Below are positions 23,984 through 34,280 of a stretch of 64,000 bases of DNA, piece after piece. The position numbers and the translations under genes were made by a program. Origin of the DNA: Zoroaster sp. YZ-2022 (taxonomy: Eukaryota > Echinodermata > Asteroidea > Forcipulatida > Zoroasteridae); contig CM055828.1 in NCBI GenBank assembly GCA_029582265.1, forward strand, positions 29,570,459 to 29,634,458, read 5' to 3'. Under the pieces are notes generated by a model. It was not told the DNA's origin and searched no databases. It worked only from the letters and a program-made list of their open reading frames with translations. Every line of letters begins with the position of its first letter. The first letter of the stretch is position 1.

Positions 23984-24053
23984 ATGGGCTACTTGGGTTT
24001 CATCATTGTAGCTCTTATGGCACAGGGATTCTGTGTCCTCATGGTACAATCAG
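23984..24053 (+). CDS. Receptor gene 2: signal peptide exon
   Basis: The exon appears to start at 23925 after the acceptor GTATGCATTTCAG, with a 59-base 5' UTR. The ATG at 23984 sits in ACCATGG, a strong start context. It encodes MGYLGFIIVALMAQGFCVLM followed by VQS and ends in phase 1 at a GTAAGT donor. The hydrophobic run and small residues at the end fit a secretory signal peptide that would send the following CUB-LDLa-LRR ectodomain out of the cell. The acceptor implies at least one upstream untranslated exon. Joining to 24550 preserves frame (V-T-N-Q-R-C-G). Confidence 0.75.
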
Positions 24054-24113
24054 GTAAGTTATGACAATCAGGTAAGTTATGACAATCAGGTAAGTTATGA
24101 CAATCAGGTAAGT
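24050..24113 (+). repeat. Splice donor repeated four times (18-bp unit)
   Basis: CAATCAGGTAAGTTATGA recurs directly, so four consecutive CAG|GTAAGT donors follow the signal peptide exon. Only the first gives an open frame: use of any later one adds GKL followed by an in-frame TGA. Confidence 0.9.
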
Positions 24114-24549
24114 TAATATGAGTACACAACTACTTCACTAAATCGCTTAAGCGTTATAATCTGTGTACATAAGTAGCTTAAATTTTGAGACCAATGTTCT
24201 CATTGTTAATGTTAAGGAAATCTTACAGAATATCATTCACATACAATGCTGAATATTATGCGCACGAAACATAGATAAAAACATTCAACTGGGCTCACAT
24301 TGGGCTTTCGTTAAGGTGTTTGTAGCTGATGGGATTTGGGGGGTGTAGTCTAATAAATGGTGTGTGTACTGAAGTAGGGAGGCTGCATGGGGACTATACG
24401 CCATACTAATTTCAAATCGTACTCATTATTGCCAGTAGATATTAAATTTCGTCATAATTCTGCATTCTGTTTTCGATAAAATGATTCATTAAAACATTTA
24501 CATTTACGAAACAAGATTATTTATACCGATTTTGTTTATTATTTTGTAG

Positions 24550-24601
24550 TAACCAATCAGCGTTGTGGATTCCCACCAGGGTCTAGTATAGTGAAAACGA
24601 G
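24550..24601 (+). CDS. Receptor gene 2: start of CUB domain
   Basis: Acceptor TTATTTTGTAG. Joined in phase to the signal peptide exon it reads VTNQRCGFPPGSSIVKT, then a donor GAG|GTATAC in phase 2. RCG is the usual first cysteine of a CUB domain, whose next landmark (SPSYP...CVW) lies in the exon at 27143. The phase does not match that exon with the donor chosen here. An alternative donor ATA|GTGAAA would match the phase-0 acceptor there but is poor, so the exact exon end is uncertain. Confidence 0.55.
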
Positions 24602-26279
24602 GTATACCCTGGGAACGAAATTGATTCGTCCCTGGTTTGCAGCCCAAAATGCCCCAGTACCAACATTTAGATATTTTTGCGAGAAGTCACTTGTCGCGTA
24701 CCGTCATTCAGAAACTCAGAACATCTCCCCGTTTTTTGTCAGCAAAAATAATAATAATACAGCACCCTCTATTGACGTTATCAATATTGTTCGTTGATTT
24801 TAGTTTATAAAAAATGTAGTGACAATCTGACTATAGATGGTGTCACAGTGTTTACATAAACTATTTGTATTCATTTTTATTGGACATTTTAGATAGAGTA
24901 TCCGTTACACAACTCAAACTGGATCTTTGTTCTCCTTTTTTAAATGACACCATATTTACTGGAATTTAACCCCTCAAAACAATTGCATGATAACCCAATG
25001 CTGTACCAGATCTTTAATCCTGATGAATCCTTCAATCCCCACACAGACACTACTGTCATGAATCTGTGATAATTAAATGACATTATGATTCATGTATTAT
25101 ACTGCACCATAGAACTATATACACTCAAATTCTTGCAAACAAAGCTGTCATTGTTCAAGGTCATACCTGGGTATTATTTATCGTAAGTTTCCACTGGGTT
25201 TTAAAAAGCGAACGAATTTTGAACAGCTAGTTTTTTTTTGTTTTTTTTTTGTTTTTTTGTCGGAAACTATATAAAAGTGATATTTAAAACGCGCTTGATT
25301 CTGATTGACAGCCGCGCTGGCCAATCAGGAGACTGCACATGCCCTCTGGCAAGCTGAGGATTATTAAAATGATGAGCCATCATTTTCTTAATTTGTATTT
25401 TTAATTAACTGTCACTAATTGTGGACAGTTTTTTTTTTCGTTCAATGTCTCAAATGAAAATTTATAACTTCTTTAACCCCATAAAAATAGCAATTCAACA
25501 TTTATTATTTTCTTTTACCGTCAAATCGGCCCAAAGACGGGCGATATATCTTTAATAAATAATTAGTTTTAGTGTAGGGATCTACTCCTTGTTTATAATC
25601 TACTACATGAAAAGTTATACAAAGTGAACATAACATTCACTCTTGTAGCGTGAGAAATCGTCCGTGTGATGTACTTAATAATTATGTATGAATAAAAACT
25701 GTTATGAATATGTATGAAAAAAACTCAACGTCATCGTATGATACTTGTGCGTGGTTGGCTGAAATGGAGCATATGGGACTATTCTAGTAGGCCTATATAC
25801 AAAAATCGCTTCCCAGTAGTAAGCGTGCACTACAGCAGCCATGGTCAAGGCTGTTACTATAGTAACTGAGTATTAAACTTCCCAGATGTATGATGTTGCA
25901 ATGCCTCTTTATTTCAATTATCATATTTATCCACTCTTTACATAATTATTCCATCACCATCTTATAAGCATACGGCGGCCGTTTAATTCATTCACCTAAC
26001 TTAATCATTTTATTAGGAGGTAATTCCTAATTTTACTTTTCATTATATTTGCATCGGGACCTCGTAGTGAGTCATTTATTATTGTATTTTCCATTTAATG
26101 TGAAGGCATCAAATTGAACAAATTCTGCTTTGTCAAAAGTCATGAGATATAAACTCATGACGTGTCTTAGCATAATGCTTCACCGGGCTAGACAGCTAGT
26201 CTTTAATTACTCCAATAATATCCTCAATCTCATGTTCAATGGTATTTTATAACTTGCATGTTATACAAACAGTCTGAAA
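24602..26279 (+). other. Intron of receptor gene 2
   Basis: No exon is seen. The open frame continuing to 24799 has no CUB features. Runs of T (25230-25258, 25430-25438) and AT-rich DNA follow. Nothing else recognised. Confidence 0.5.
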
Positions 26280-26768
26280 ATTCACAGGTCAGGATTGACC
26301 CGAAGAAAGGATCCACATCTATATTTGGGTCAGACTGACCCGTACATTTGGTCAGTGACAATTCACAGGTCAGGATCTATATTTGGGTCAGACTGACCCG
26401 TACATTTGGTCAGTGACAATTCACAGGTCAGGATCTCTATTTGGGTCAGACTGACCCGTACATTTGGTCAGTGACAATTCACAGGTCAGGATCTATATTT
26501 GGGTCAGACTGACCCGTACATTTGGTCAGTGACAATTCACAGGTCAGGATCTCTATTTGGGTCAGACTGACCCGTACATTTGGTCAGTGACAATTCACAG
26601 GTCAGGATCTATATTTGGGTCAGACTGACCCGTACATTTGGTCAGTGACAATTCACAGGTCAGGATCTATATTTGGGTCAGACTGACCCGTACATTTAGT
26701 CAGTGACAATTCACAGGTCAGGATCTATATTTGGGTCAGACTGACCCGTACATTTGGTCAGTGACAAT
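26280..26768. repeat. 58-bp tandem array with nuclear-receptor-like palindromes
   Basis: About eight units. Starts at 26361, 26419, 26477, 26535, 26593, 26651 and 26709 are exactly 58 bases apart; the first unit (26280) is 81 bases. Each contains GGTCAGACTGACC, a perfect inverted GGTCA pair with three-base spacing, plus half-sites CAGGTCA and TTGGTCA. Some units read GATCTCTATT instead of GATCTATATT (26419 and 26535), giving a partial dimeric pattern. It lies in the intron directly before the main CUB exon. Confidence 0.92.
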
Positions 26769-26859
26769 CAGATTTCAGGTCAATGGCTCTAATCTGAAAA
26801 TGGGTGTGGCAGCTAAATACCCTTGTAGAGGTCCAAGGGTGTGTTCACTGCTTGCAATA

Positions 26860-27134
26860 CACGTTAATAAATATATAGGCCTATGAAATGAAGAACTATG
26901 TGACACATTCTTGTACGCTTTCGTTTTGTTGTTTTTTCTCTTAAGGTAAATGTGTTTTGAATCAATACTACGTTTCGCCCGGGAATTATTCATATAATAT
27001 ATGAATAATTCCCGGGCGAAACGTAGTATTGATTCAAAACACATTTACCTTAAGAGAAAAAACAACAAAACGAAAGCGTACAAGAATGTGTCACATAGTT
27101 CTTCATTTCATAGGCCTATATATTTATTAACGTG
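26860..27134. repeat. Near-perfect palindrome, about 135-base arms
   Basis: The left arm starts CACGTTAATAAATATATAGG and the right arm ends with its exact reverse complement; the centre is ATTCATATAATATATGAAT with a 3-base spacer. Both arms translate to the same peptide, which is just symmetry. It ends two bases before the open frame of the CUB exon. It could be a foldback element or an assembly fold-over. Confidence 0.9.
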
Positions 27135-27142
27135 TTATGAAG

Positions 27143-27431
27143 TCTCCAAGTTACCCGCTCAACTGTGTTTGGGAGATCGTAAACCGTGATTCACAGATAC
27201 TGGTCAGGGTTCTTAATTTTGAAACCAAAGAATTCTTCGACAAGGTAGAGTTCATAGGAAGTACTCTCAGTGGAGGTGAGATAGTTTCTTTCAAACTTCA
27301 TGGAACCACTAAAGTACGAACCATTGCGTTCAATTCCACATCAGTGTTTGTGAAGTTCACATCTGATTCCCCGGTTAAGCATGGGCCTACTGAATTTCTC
27401 CTGCAGCTGTTGGGCAACTTCTCGGCCACAA
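27143..27431 (+). CDS. Receptor gene 2: main CUB domain exon
   Basis: The frame reads SPSYPLNCVWEIVNRDSQ and ends near FVKFTSDSPVKHGPTEFLL, matching the CUB pattern SPxYPxxCxWxI...VxFxSDxxxxxxGFxL. CUB domains bind proteins, sugars or calcium on the cell surface. With RCG in the previous exon only the first disulfide pair is present; the second cysteine pair of typical CUBs is missing. NFS and NST are N-glycosylation sequons. The donor AA|GTAAGT leaves phase 1, matching the LDLa exon. The acceptor is doubtful: the only in-frame AG is 27141-27142 (ATGAAG|TCT) with no pyrimidine tract, because the palindrome abuts it. Confidence 0.78.
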
Positions 27432-28111
27432 GTAAGTGGTTTACTATTATCTCCTATACTTAAAGCACTTAACACCTACCTGCAAAATTGTAAGATCATG
27501 GTCAAGTGGTCCTGTCCCCTAATGTCATACTGGCCTGCATGGAATGATTTGAGCTTTTACATTATGTAAATAATAATGTATCAAACCACAGACTGGTGAA
27601 GTTATTACATTGTGGGGAAACGATTTTACAATACAGGCCAATATTACATAATACTTGCCTAAAGTATTATGTTTCAGGCCAGCATTCTACTACTGGCCAA
27701 CTGTTTCATTAGTACATGTTTTCATAAGATAACCGAGTTACATTTCAACAAACTAGCAAAGTTTTTAGATGTAAAACAGTTCAATGTTATTGAAAATACC
27801 CTTGGATATCCATTATTATTATTATTTTTAAACCAACAGGGGGAATCCCGGTCAAAATTGACGAATAACCCTACCAACAGCAAGGGTGTTTCTTTTGAAC
27901 GCTCTCAGTTGATCACAATACCATTTTTATCATAGAAAAGATCATAATAATGGATTGAAACAAATGGTTACAAAGTCACTGGAGATACATTGTTATTTAA
28001 AACGAGTCGTTACTTCCACATTCATTTTAATTTATAATACAATGTAATTAATTCGACAAAGGTTAACTCATTTAATTTGGGAAACATTTTGTTTTAAATA
28101 TTTATGCACAG
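27432..28111 (+). other. Intron of receptor gene 2
   Basis: No exon, RNA gene or clear mobile element seen. A short ATT microsatellite lies at 27813-27826. Confidence 0.55.
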
Positions 28112-28234
28112 ATGAATCATCTTGTCCCGATGCCAGTCTTTTCGATTGTGGTGATGGCTCGTGTGTGTCACCTGACGCTATATGCGATGGTTTCAGAGAC
28201 TGCCAGATCTATGGATTGGATGAGGAAGAATGTG
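28112..28234 (+). CDS. Receptor gene 2: LDL-receptor class A domain exon
   Basis: A 123-nt phase-1/phase-1 exon (acceptor TTTATGCACAG, donor GTAAGC). It encodes one complete LDLa module: six cysteines spaced as SCPDASLFDCGDGSCVSPD, AICDGFRDC and GLDEEEC, with the calcium-binding acidic residues of CDGxxDCxxGxDEExC. An N-terminal LDLa module is the hallmark of relaxin receptors RXFP1/2 and of type C LGRs, where it is needed for receptor activation. It lies between the CUB exon and the LRR N-cap exon with matching phases. Confidence 0.92.
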
Positions 28235-29256
28235 GTAAGCAATGAACTAGGGTACAACCTTTCAACATATCCTTATTTCCCCAACGTCTTCTCAACGACC
28301 GTTGATTCCATGATAGTCACCTTACTGCAGTATAGTATAGTCTGGTTCTTAAAATGTCCACAACAAAAACTTAACCTAATTTTGCTCCCTTTTAAAACAC
28401 GCACATTCCGCTTGACTCTTCTTTAACAAAGGGAAAACACATGATGCCTGTTTGTCAATGCGCATACCCAAATAAATAAATAAAAAAGCTACCGACACAA
28501 TAATTTAATAAAAACACAAATTAAGTCTGGAAATGTCAAGTGAAAAAAAAACATTATAGTGATAAAAAACATTACAATTGTGTAGACAATAACACCAGCT
28601 TACTGATGGGGGAGGGGTGCTTCTCAGGACCGCCTGAGGGGCATGTTGTGCCTACCCATCATCTGCCGTTTCTTACTAGGGTAAAATATTAAATTGGATT
28701 TTTCCCACAATTGTTGACCAAATAGCATGAAACTTTGTACATTATAACTTAATATTCAGCCTTAACTAAAAAATAACATGACCTCAAAATGTGTCATTGA
28801 CCAATGTGAGCTCTTGAACTTTTCTCAATAATGTATTTGCGACCTGAGCTGAACATTTCATATCACTTAATTTTAATTCAGTTGAATGTACGGAATGACC
28901 TCAGCCCAATGGTATATTTAGGCTGAAATGTTACAAGATTGTTCAATCTTCTCGGTCATGTCGTCCATACCTGCATATTTTTCTTTAAAATGAAAATTAC
29001 CCGCAGATATAGTGACTGATCTTAAAGACCCTATACACTATTGGTATTCCAGAAAAAAACATCAATAAATGATCACAGTTACTTGGTGTAAAGTTGATGA
29101 TGGTATCAAACATCCCTTAAACAAATTATGTCTGATGGTTCTCCCATTTTAGTGCAATTAATCACATTATTTCACAAATAAATTGTTGTCATCTGGAGAC
29201 GTAAATTCCACGTGGAATGAATATGACAAATCTGAATGCATGTTCATTGTTATCTC
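28235..29256 (+). other. Intron of receptor gene 2, left of the minisatellite
   Basis: AT-rich with no exon seen. A G-rich spot is at 28607-28625. The 79-bp array begins at its end. Confidence 0.5.
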
Positions 29257-31944
29257 ATTAACGACACAATGAAATAAGCTGCAACTTTAACAGGTTGGTT
29301 TCTATACATATCTCTTGATTCTAAAGTATGCATGTATTAACGACACAATGAAATAAGCTGCAACTTTAACAGGTTGGTTTCTATACATATCTCTTGATTT
29401 TAAAGTAGGCATGTATTAACGACACAATGAAATAAGCTGCAACTTTAACAGGTTGGTTTCTGTACATATCTCTTGATTCTAAAGTATGCATGTATTAACG
29501 ACACAATGAAATAAGCTGCAACTTTAACAGGTTGGTTTCTATACATATCTCTTGATTCTAAAGTATGCATGTATTAACGACACAATGAAATAAGCTGCAA
29601 CTTTAACAGGTTGGTTTCTATACATATCTCTTGATTCTAAAGTATGCATGTATTAACGACACAATGAAATAAGCTGCAACTTTACCAGGTTGGTTTCTGT
29701 ACATATCTCTTGATTCTAACGTATGCATGTATTAACGACACAATGAAATAAGCTGAAACTTTAACAGGTTGGTTTCTATACATATCTCTTGATTCTAAAG
29801 TATGCATGTATTAACGACACAATGAAATAAGCTGAAACTTTAACAGGTTGGTTTCTATACATATCTCTTGATTCTAAAGTATGCATGTATTAACGACACA
29901 ATGAAATAAGCTGCAACTTTAACAGGTTGGTTTCTATACATATCTCTTGATTCTAAAGTATGCATGTATTAACGACACAATGAAATAAGCTGAAACTTTA
30001 ACAGGTTGGTTTCTATACATATCTCTTGATTCTAAAGTAGGCATGTATTAACGACACAATGAAATAAGCTGCAACTTTAACAGGTTGGTTTCTATACATA
30101 TCTCTTGATTCTAAAGTATGCATGTATTAACGACACAATGAAATAAGCTGCAACTTTAACAGGTTGGTTTCTATACATATCTCTTGATTCTAAAGTATGC
30201 ATGTATTAACGACACAATGAAATAAGCTGAAACTTTAACAGGTTGGTTTCTATACATATCTCTTGATTCTAAAGTATGCATGTATTAACGACACAATGAA
30301 ATAAGCTGCAACTTTAACAGGTTGGTTTCTATACATATCTCTTGATTCTAAAGTATGCATGTATTAACGACACAATGAAATAAGCTGCAACTTTAACAGG
30401 TTGGTTTCTGTACATATCTCTTGATTCTAAAGTATGCATGTATTAACGACACAATGAAATAAGCTGCAACTTTAACAGGTTGGTTTCTGTACATATCTCT
30501 TGATTCTAAAGTATGCATGTATTAACGACACAATGAAATAAGCTGCAACTTTACCAGGTTGGTTTCTGTACATATCTCTTGATTCTAAAGTATGCATGTA
30601 TTAACGACACAATGAAATAAGCTGCAACTTTAACAGGTTGGTTTCTGTACATATCTCTTGATTCTAAAGTATGCATGTATTAACGACACAATGAAATAAG
30701 CTGCAACTTTAACAGGTTGGTTTCTGTACATATCTCTTGATTCTAAAGTATGCATGTATTAACGACACAATGAAATAAGCTGCAACTTTAACAGGTTGGT
30801 TTCTGTACATATCTCTTGATTCTAAAGTATGCATGTATTAACGACACAATGAAATAAGCTGCAACTTTAACAGGTTGGTTTCTGTACATATCTCTTGATT
30901 CTAAAGTATGCATGTATTAACGACACAATGAAATAAGCTGCAACTTTAACAGGTTGGTTTCTGTACATATCTCTTGATTCTAAAGTATGCATGTATTAAC
31001 GACACAATGAAATAAGCTGCAACTTTAACAGATTGGTTTCTATACATATCTCTTGATTCTAAAGTATGCATGTATTAACGACACAATGAAATAAGCTGCA
31101 ACTTTACCAGGTTGGTTTCTGTACATATCTCTTGATTCTAACGTATGCATGTATTAACGACACAATGAAATAAGCTGCAACTTTAACAGATTGGTTTCTA
31201 TACATATCTCTTGATTCTAAAGTATGCATGTATTAACGACACAATGAAATAAGCTGCAACTTTAACAGGTTGGTTTCTATACATATCTCTTGATTCTAAA
31301 GTATGCATGTATTAACGACACAATGAAATAAGCTGCAACTTTAACAGGTTGGTTTCTATACATATCTCTTGATTCTAAAGTATGCATGTATTAACGACAC
31401 AATGAAATAAGCTGCAACTTTAACAGGTTGGTTTCTATACATATCTCTTGATTCTAAAGTAGGCATGTATTAACGACACAATGAAATAAGCTGCAACTTT
31501 AACAGGTTGGTTTCTATACATATCTCTTGATTCTAAAGTATGCATGTATTAACGACACAATGAAATAAGCTGCAACTTTAACAGGTTGGTTTCTATACAT
31601 ATCTCTTGATTCTAAAGTATGCATGTATTAACGACACAATGAAATAAGCTGCAACTTTAACAGGTTGGTTTCTATACATATCTCTTGATTCTAAAGTAGG
31701 CATGTATTAACGACACAATGAAATAAGCTGCAACTTTAACAGGTTGGTTTCTATACATATCTCTTGATTCTAAAGTAGGCATGTATTAACGACACAATGA
31801 AATAAGCTGCAACTTTAACAGGTTGGTTTCTATACATATCTCTTGATTCTAAAGTATGCATGTATTAACGACACAATGAAATAAGCTGCAACTTTAACAG
31901 GTTGGTTTCTATACATATCTCTTGATTCTAAAGTAGGCATGTAT
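29257..31944. repeat. 79-bp minisatellite, 34 copies
   Basis: The unit starts ATTAACGACACAATGAAATA. First and last unit starts (29257 and 31864) are 2607 bases apart, exactly 33 x 79, so 34 units occur without net length change. Variation is by single bases only: CTATACAT or CTGTACAT, GTATGC or GTAGGC, AACAGG, ACCAGG or AACAGA, CTGCAA or CTGAAA. The variants are clustered, pointing to block-wise spread. It lies in the intron between the LDLa and LRR N-cap exons. Confidence 0.95.
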
Positions 31945-32066
31945 TTATATGCATTTTAACAAAAGCGTACACTGCTTTAAGTTTGAATGCAGATAGTCAA
32001 CATTTTAAATGGACATTTATTTTATGAGGTTCTTCCTTCTTATTCTTCTCGATCCATGATATGCAG

Positions 32067-32187
32067 ATCAGCGATGTCCTGATGTCTGCAATTGTTCGTG
32101 GTGGAATGGTTATTATAGCCTCGTCAGTTGCACGGATGGTTGGAACCAGTCCACTATCGATAACATCATGAACACAACGCGTATACT
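32067..32187 (+). CDS. Receptor gene 2: LRR N-terminal cap exon
   Basis: A 121-nt exon, phase 1 to phase 2 (acceptor CATGATATGCAG, donor GTAAGT). It reads RCPDVCNCSWWNGYYSLV and continues SCTDG...IDNIMNTTRIL. The cysteine pattern C-x3-C-x-C-x12-C is the LRRNT cap that shields the first LRR. NCS, NQS and NTT are N-glycosylation sequons. The exon switches the phase from 1 (CUB, LDLa) to 2 (all LRR exons), as expected for the cap. Confidence 0.9.
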
Positions 32188-32215
32188 GTAAGTACAGGGG
32201 CTCTGACTGAGCAGA

Positions 32216-32460
32216 GATAGAAATAACATTAATTAAACTAAATTAGATGTATGAAGCACTCTATACTCGGTGCTTTCTGAGGATCTGCCGAAAAAAAAAC
32301 TCCCCACAGACGACTCGGGCGGGATTCGAACCCACGACTTCAATGCTTATCCAAAACGAATCCCGAGTCGCCTTTGTAGTTTTGTCTAGTCGGAAAGCAA
32401 CGGGTATACAGTGCTTTGTACATACGTCGTTGGAAGAGCAAAAATCGAATTAATTGTTTA
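32216..32460. mobile_element. tRNA-derived SINE-like element
   Basis: Contains CGGGATTCGAACCCACGACT, the reverse complement of a tRNA T-arm / pol III box B (GGTTCGAATCCCG), next to a GACTCGGGCGGG core. A related T-arm occurs at 47041-47090. It lies within the intron after the LRR N-cap exon. The open frame across it is not a gene. Confidence 0.6.
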
Positions 32461-32653
32461 AAACCCAACGCAAGAATTACATCAATTAATGTTAACAATA
32501 TTTAATATATTAAAAAAAAGTAATAATAATAATCATGGTGAGTTTTGAACGTAATTCATGTCTCTTCTTGGTCGAATTTAAAGTTAATGTCATTATTTGG
32601 CAAAATGTGTAATAAAGCGGTTTTCTTTCTATTTTGACACCTTTTATCTGCAG

Positions 32654-32725
32654 TGTTTTATTGGGTGGAAATATCAACATTCTGCCAACTGGTCTTTTTA
32701 AAGACTTTTCGTTCTTACAATCATT
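32654..32725 (+). CDS. Receptor gene 2: first LRR exon with damaged donor
   Basis: The acceptor TTTTATCTGCAG in phase 2 is followed by an LRR beginning VLLGGNINILPTGLFKDF, single-copy in the window and clearly of the first-LRR type. The expected 72-nt end is followed by GTTCTT, not GTAAGT. A 15-bp direct duplication (GTTCTTACAATCATT / GTTCTTACAATCATA) precedes AAGTTC, which looks like the remains of GTAAGTTC without its GT. If no donor is used, the frame ends at TAA after LFLQS. Confidence 0.72.
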
Positions 32726-32930
32726 GTTCTTACAATCATAAGTTCATTCTTCTTTAATTTGAAGATGGGAACGTATTGCTCGACATAAATGGGTGTCTTT
32801 AAGATAGTAGTCCAGGCTGCAATGTATTCCAGTTTTTTGTGCTAAAAAGGATTTTATGATCTAACTTGGTAAATTATTTTATATATAATGCTATATTTGG
32901 GGATTTTGAACCACAAAATAATATTACTTA

Positions 32931-33086
32931 TAAGTAAGACTGATTGCGGTGACACCATGTGAAATGCTCAATTGAGTAGTAATTAGTTCTGAAAAGAACT
33001 GGAGAAAAGAACCTCCAGTTCTTTTCAGAACTAATTACTACTCAATTGAGCATTTCGCATGGTGTCACCGCAATCAGTCTTACTTA
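32931..33086. mobile_element. Hairpin element with candidate 11-bp direct repeats
   Basis: Arms from TAAGTAAGACTGATTGCGGT to its reverse complement at 33067-33086 flank an 8-base loop (AAAAGAAC); about 74 bp each. AATATTACTTA occurs immediately before it (32920-32930) and again at 33120-33130, while the paralogous repeat at about 40980 and 44540 has it only once. The hairpin and a 33-base tail were therefore inserted into that repeat. Confidence 0.75.
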
Positions 33087-33130
33087 TCCTCCTCACCATA
33101 CAAAGCTACAAGTTTTACCAATATTACTTA

Positions 33131-33530
33131 TGTTTTGTTAATATGTAGAGCCAAGGCCGCCACCTTGAACTTTAAAGGGCCATCCATTCTGACTCTGTTT
33201 GTTTTTCATTTAATTTGCTAACGAACTCACAACAATTTCAGTGAATGAAAGTCTGCATCAGGTTTGAAGAGGACTGTTCGTGTCTTTTGTATCATTCCTA
33301 GCAACTTACTGTCATTCCTTAGGGCAACTTGCTGTCATTCCTTAGGACAACAGGTTAGGATACCATTCGTTTGATTGGCAGCTTTGGCCGTAAGTTTGGA
33401 TTTCAAATTTGGACATATTTTACACGATTGTTTGACTTTCTGACCACCTAAAAACACCATTGTTTTACATTTAATGTTATGTTATTTAGGGTCTTGAAGC
33501 CTCCAAATAATACTACTAATGTTTGTCCGT
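33131..33530. repeat. Repeat shared three times in array II
   Basis: A block with AATATGTAGAGCCAAGGCCG, ATCATTCCTAGCAACTT and TTGTCCGTGAGAACATTG, also present at about 40985-41495 and 44520-45015. It includes the 23-base TTCCTTAGGGCAACTTGCTG unit, here in two to three copies. Non-coding. Confidence 0.8.
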
Positions 33531-33780
33531 GAGAACATTGATGGATATATACCGATGTAGGCCTATATCTGCTTTAACACGATGTTTTTAACCCTAATTG
33601 GTGATTTTATTTTCTATATAGGCCTAATGAGCTGCAGACGGAAACATTTTTCATAGTTTTTGACCGATCACTAATTTTTCATCAAGTATGCTTTCAGGAA
33701 AATCTAATAACATTGGCAAAAATAACCATATTAATGGGAGTTAATGATTTTTTAAAACCTCACTTTGATTTTCCATCTTA

Positions 33781-33843
33781 CAACAACAAAATCAGTGTAA
33801 TTGCTCCAGGAACATTTGATGGTCTACAAAATCTGAACACATT
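33781..33843 (+). pseudogene. Type A LRR exon without splice sites
   Basis: The LRR core (AAAATCAGTGTAATTGCTCC to CTGAACACATT) is intact. The acceptor has lost its AG by deletion (CCATCTTACAACAAC) and the donor reads ATAAGT. The copy at 37584 has the same two lesions, so both descend from one broken cassette. Confidence 0.75.
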
Positions 33844-34280
33844 ATAAGTATTCATGTCACAAATTTCAATCATGCAGCATCGAGCCACCGACTACTCCTG
33901 ACAGAAATGTATATCTCATTGCAAACAAATTAGATGAAGTGCGTAGTTCATGTTTGCCGATCGAAATATATGTGTGCATTTTTAACTATTTTCTACGTGC
34001 GATACAATGTAATCATCAACATTTGTACATATGATCTTTTAATGTAGGGTCTATATCTGATTTTAACAAAATACACACATGTCCAATACTATAACACTTG
34101 TTAATGGAGGGTGGTATTCCACCCAACCCTTTTTATTTATATCGATGCAGTCAAGTGATGTATATCGAGATTATTTCGTTATTTTAAATTTCTAAAATAT
34201 GTGAACCTCTTTCAATGGGAACTTCTTTCAATCAAGCTTTACTAAATTTTTACTTAATTTAACCCTGACGACGAAACAAA

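Noticed and set aside
24591..24797. 68-codon frame continuing the CUB start exon
   Set aside because: After the RCG segment it has no CUB pattern and runs through a good GTATAC donor into intron-like DNA.
29257..31944. Regular repeats resembling a CRISPR array
   Set aside because: Units are directly adjacent with no unique spacers, in a eukaryotic intron; it is a minisatellite.
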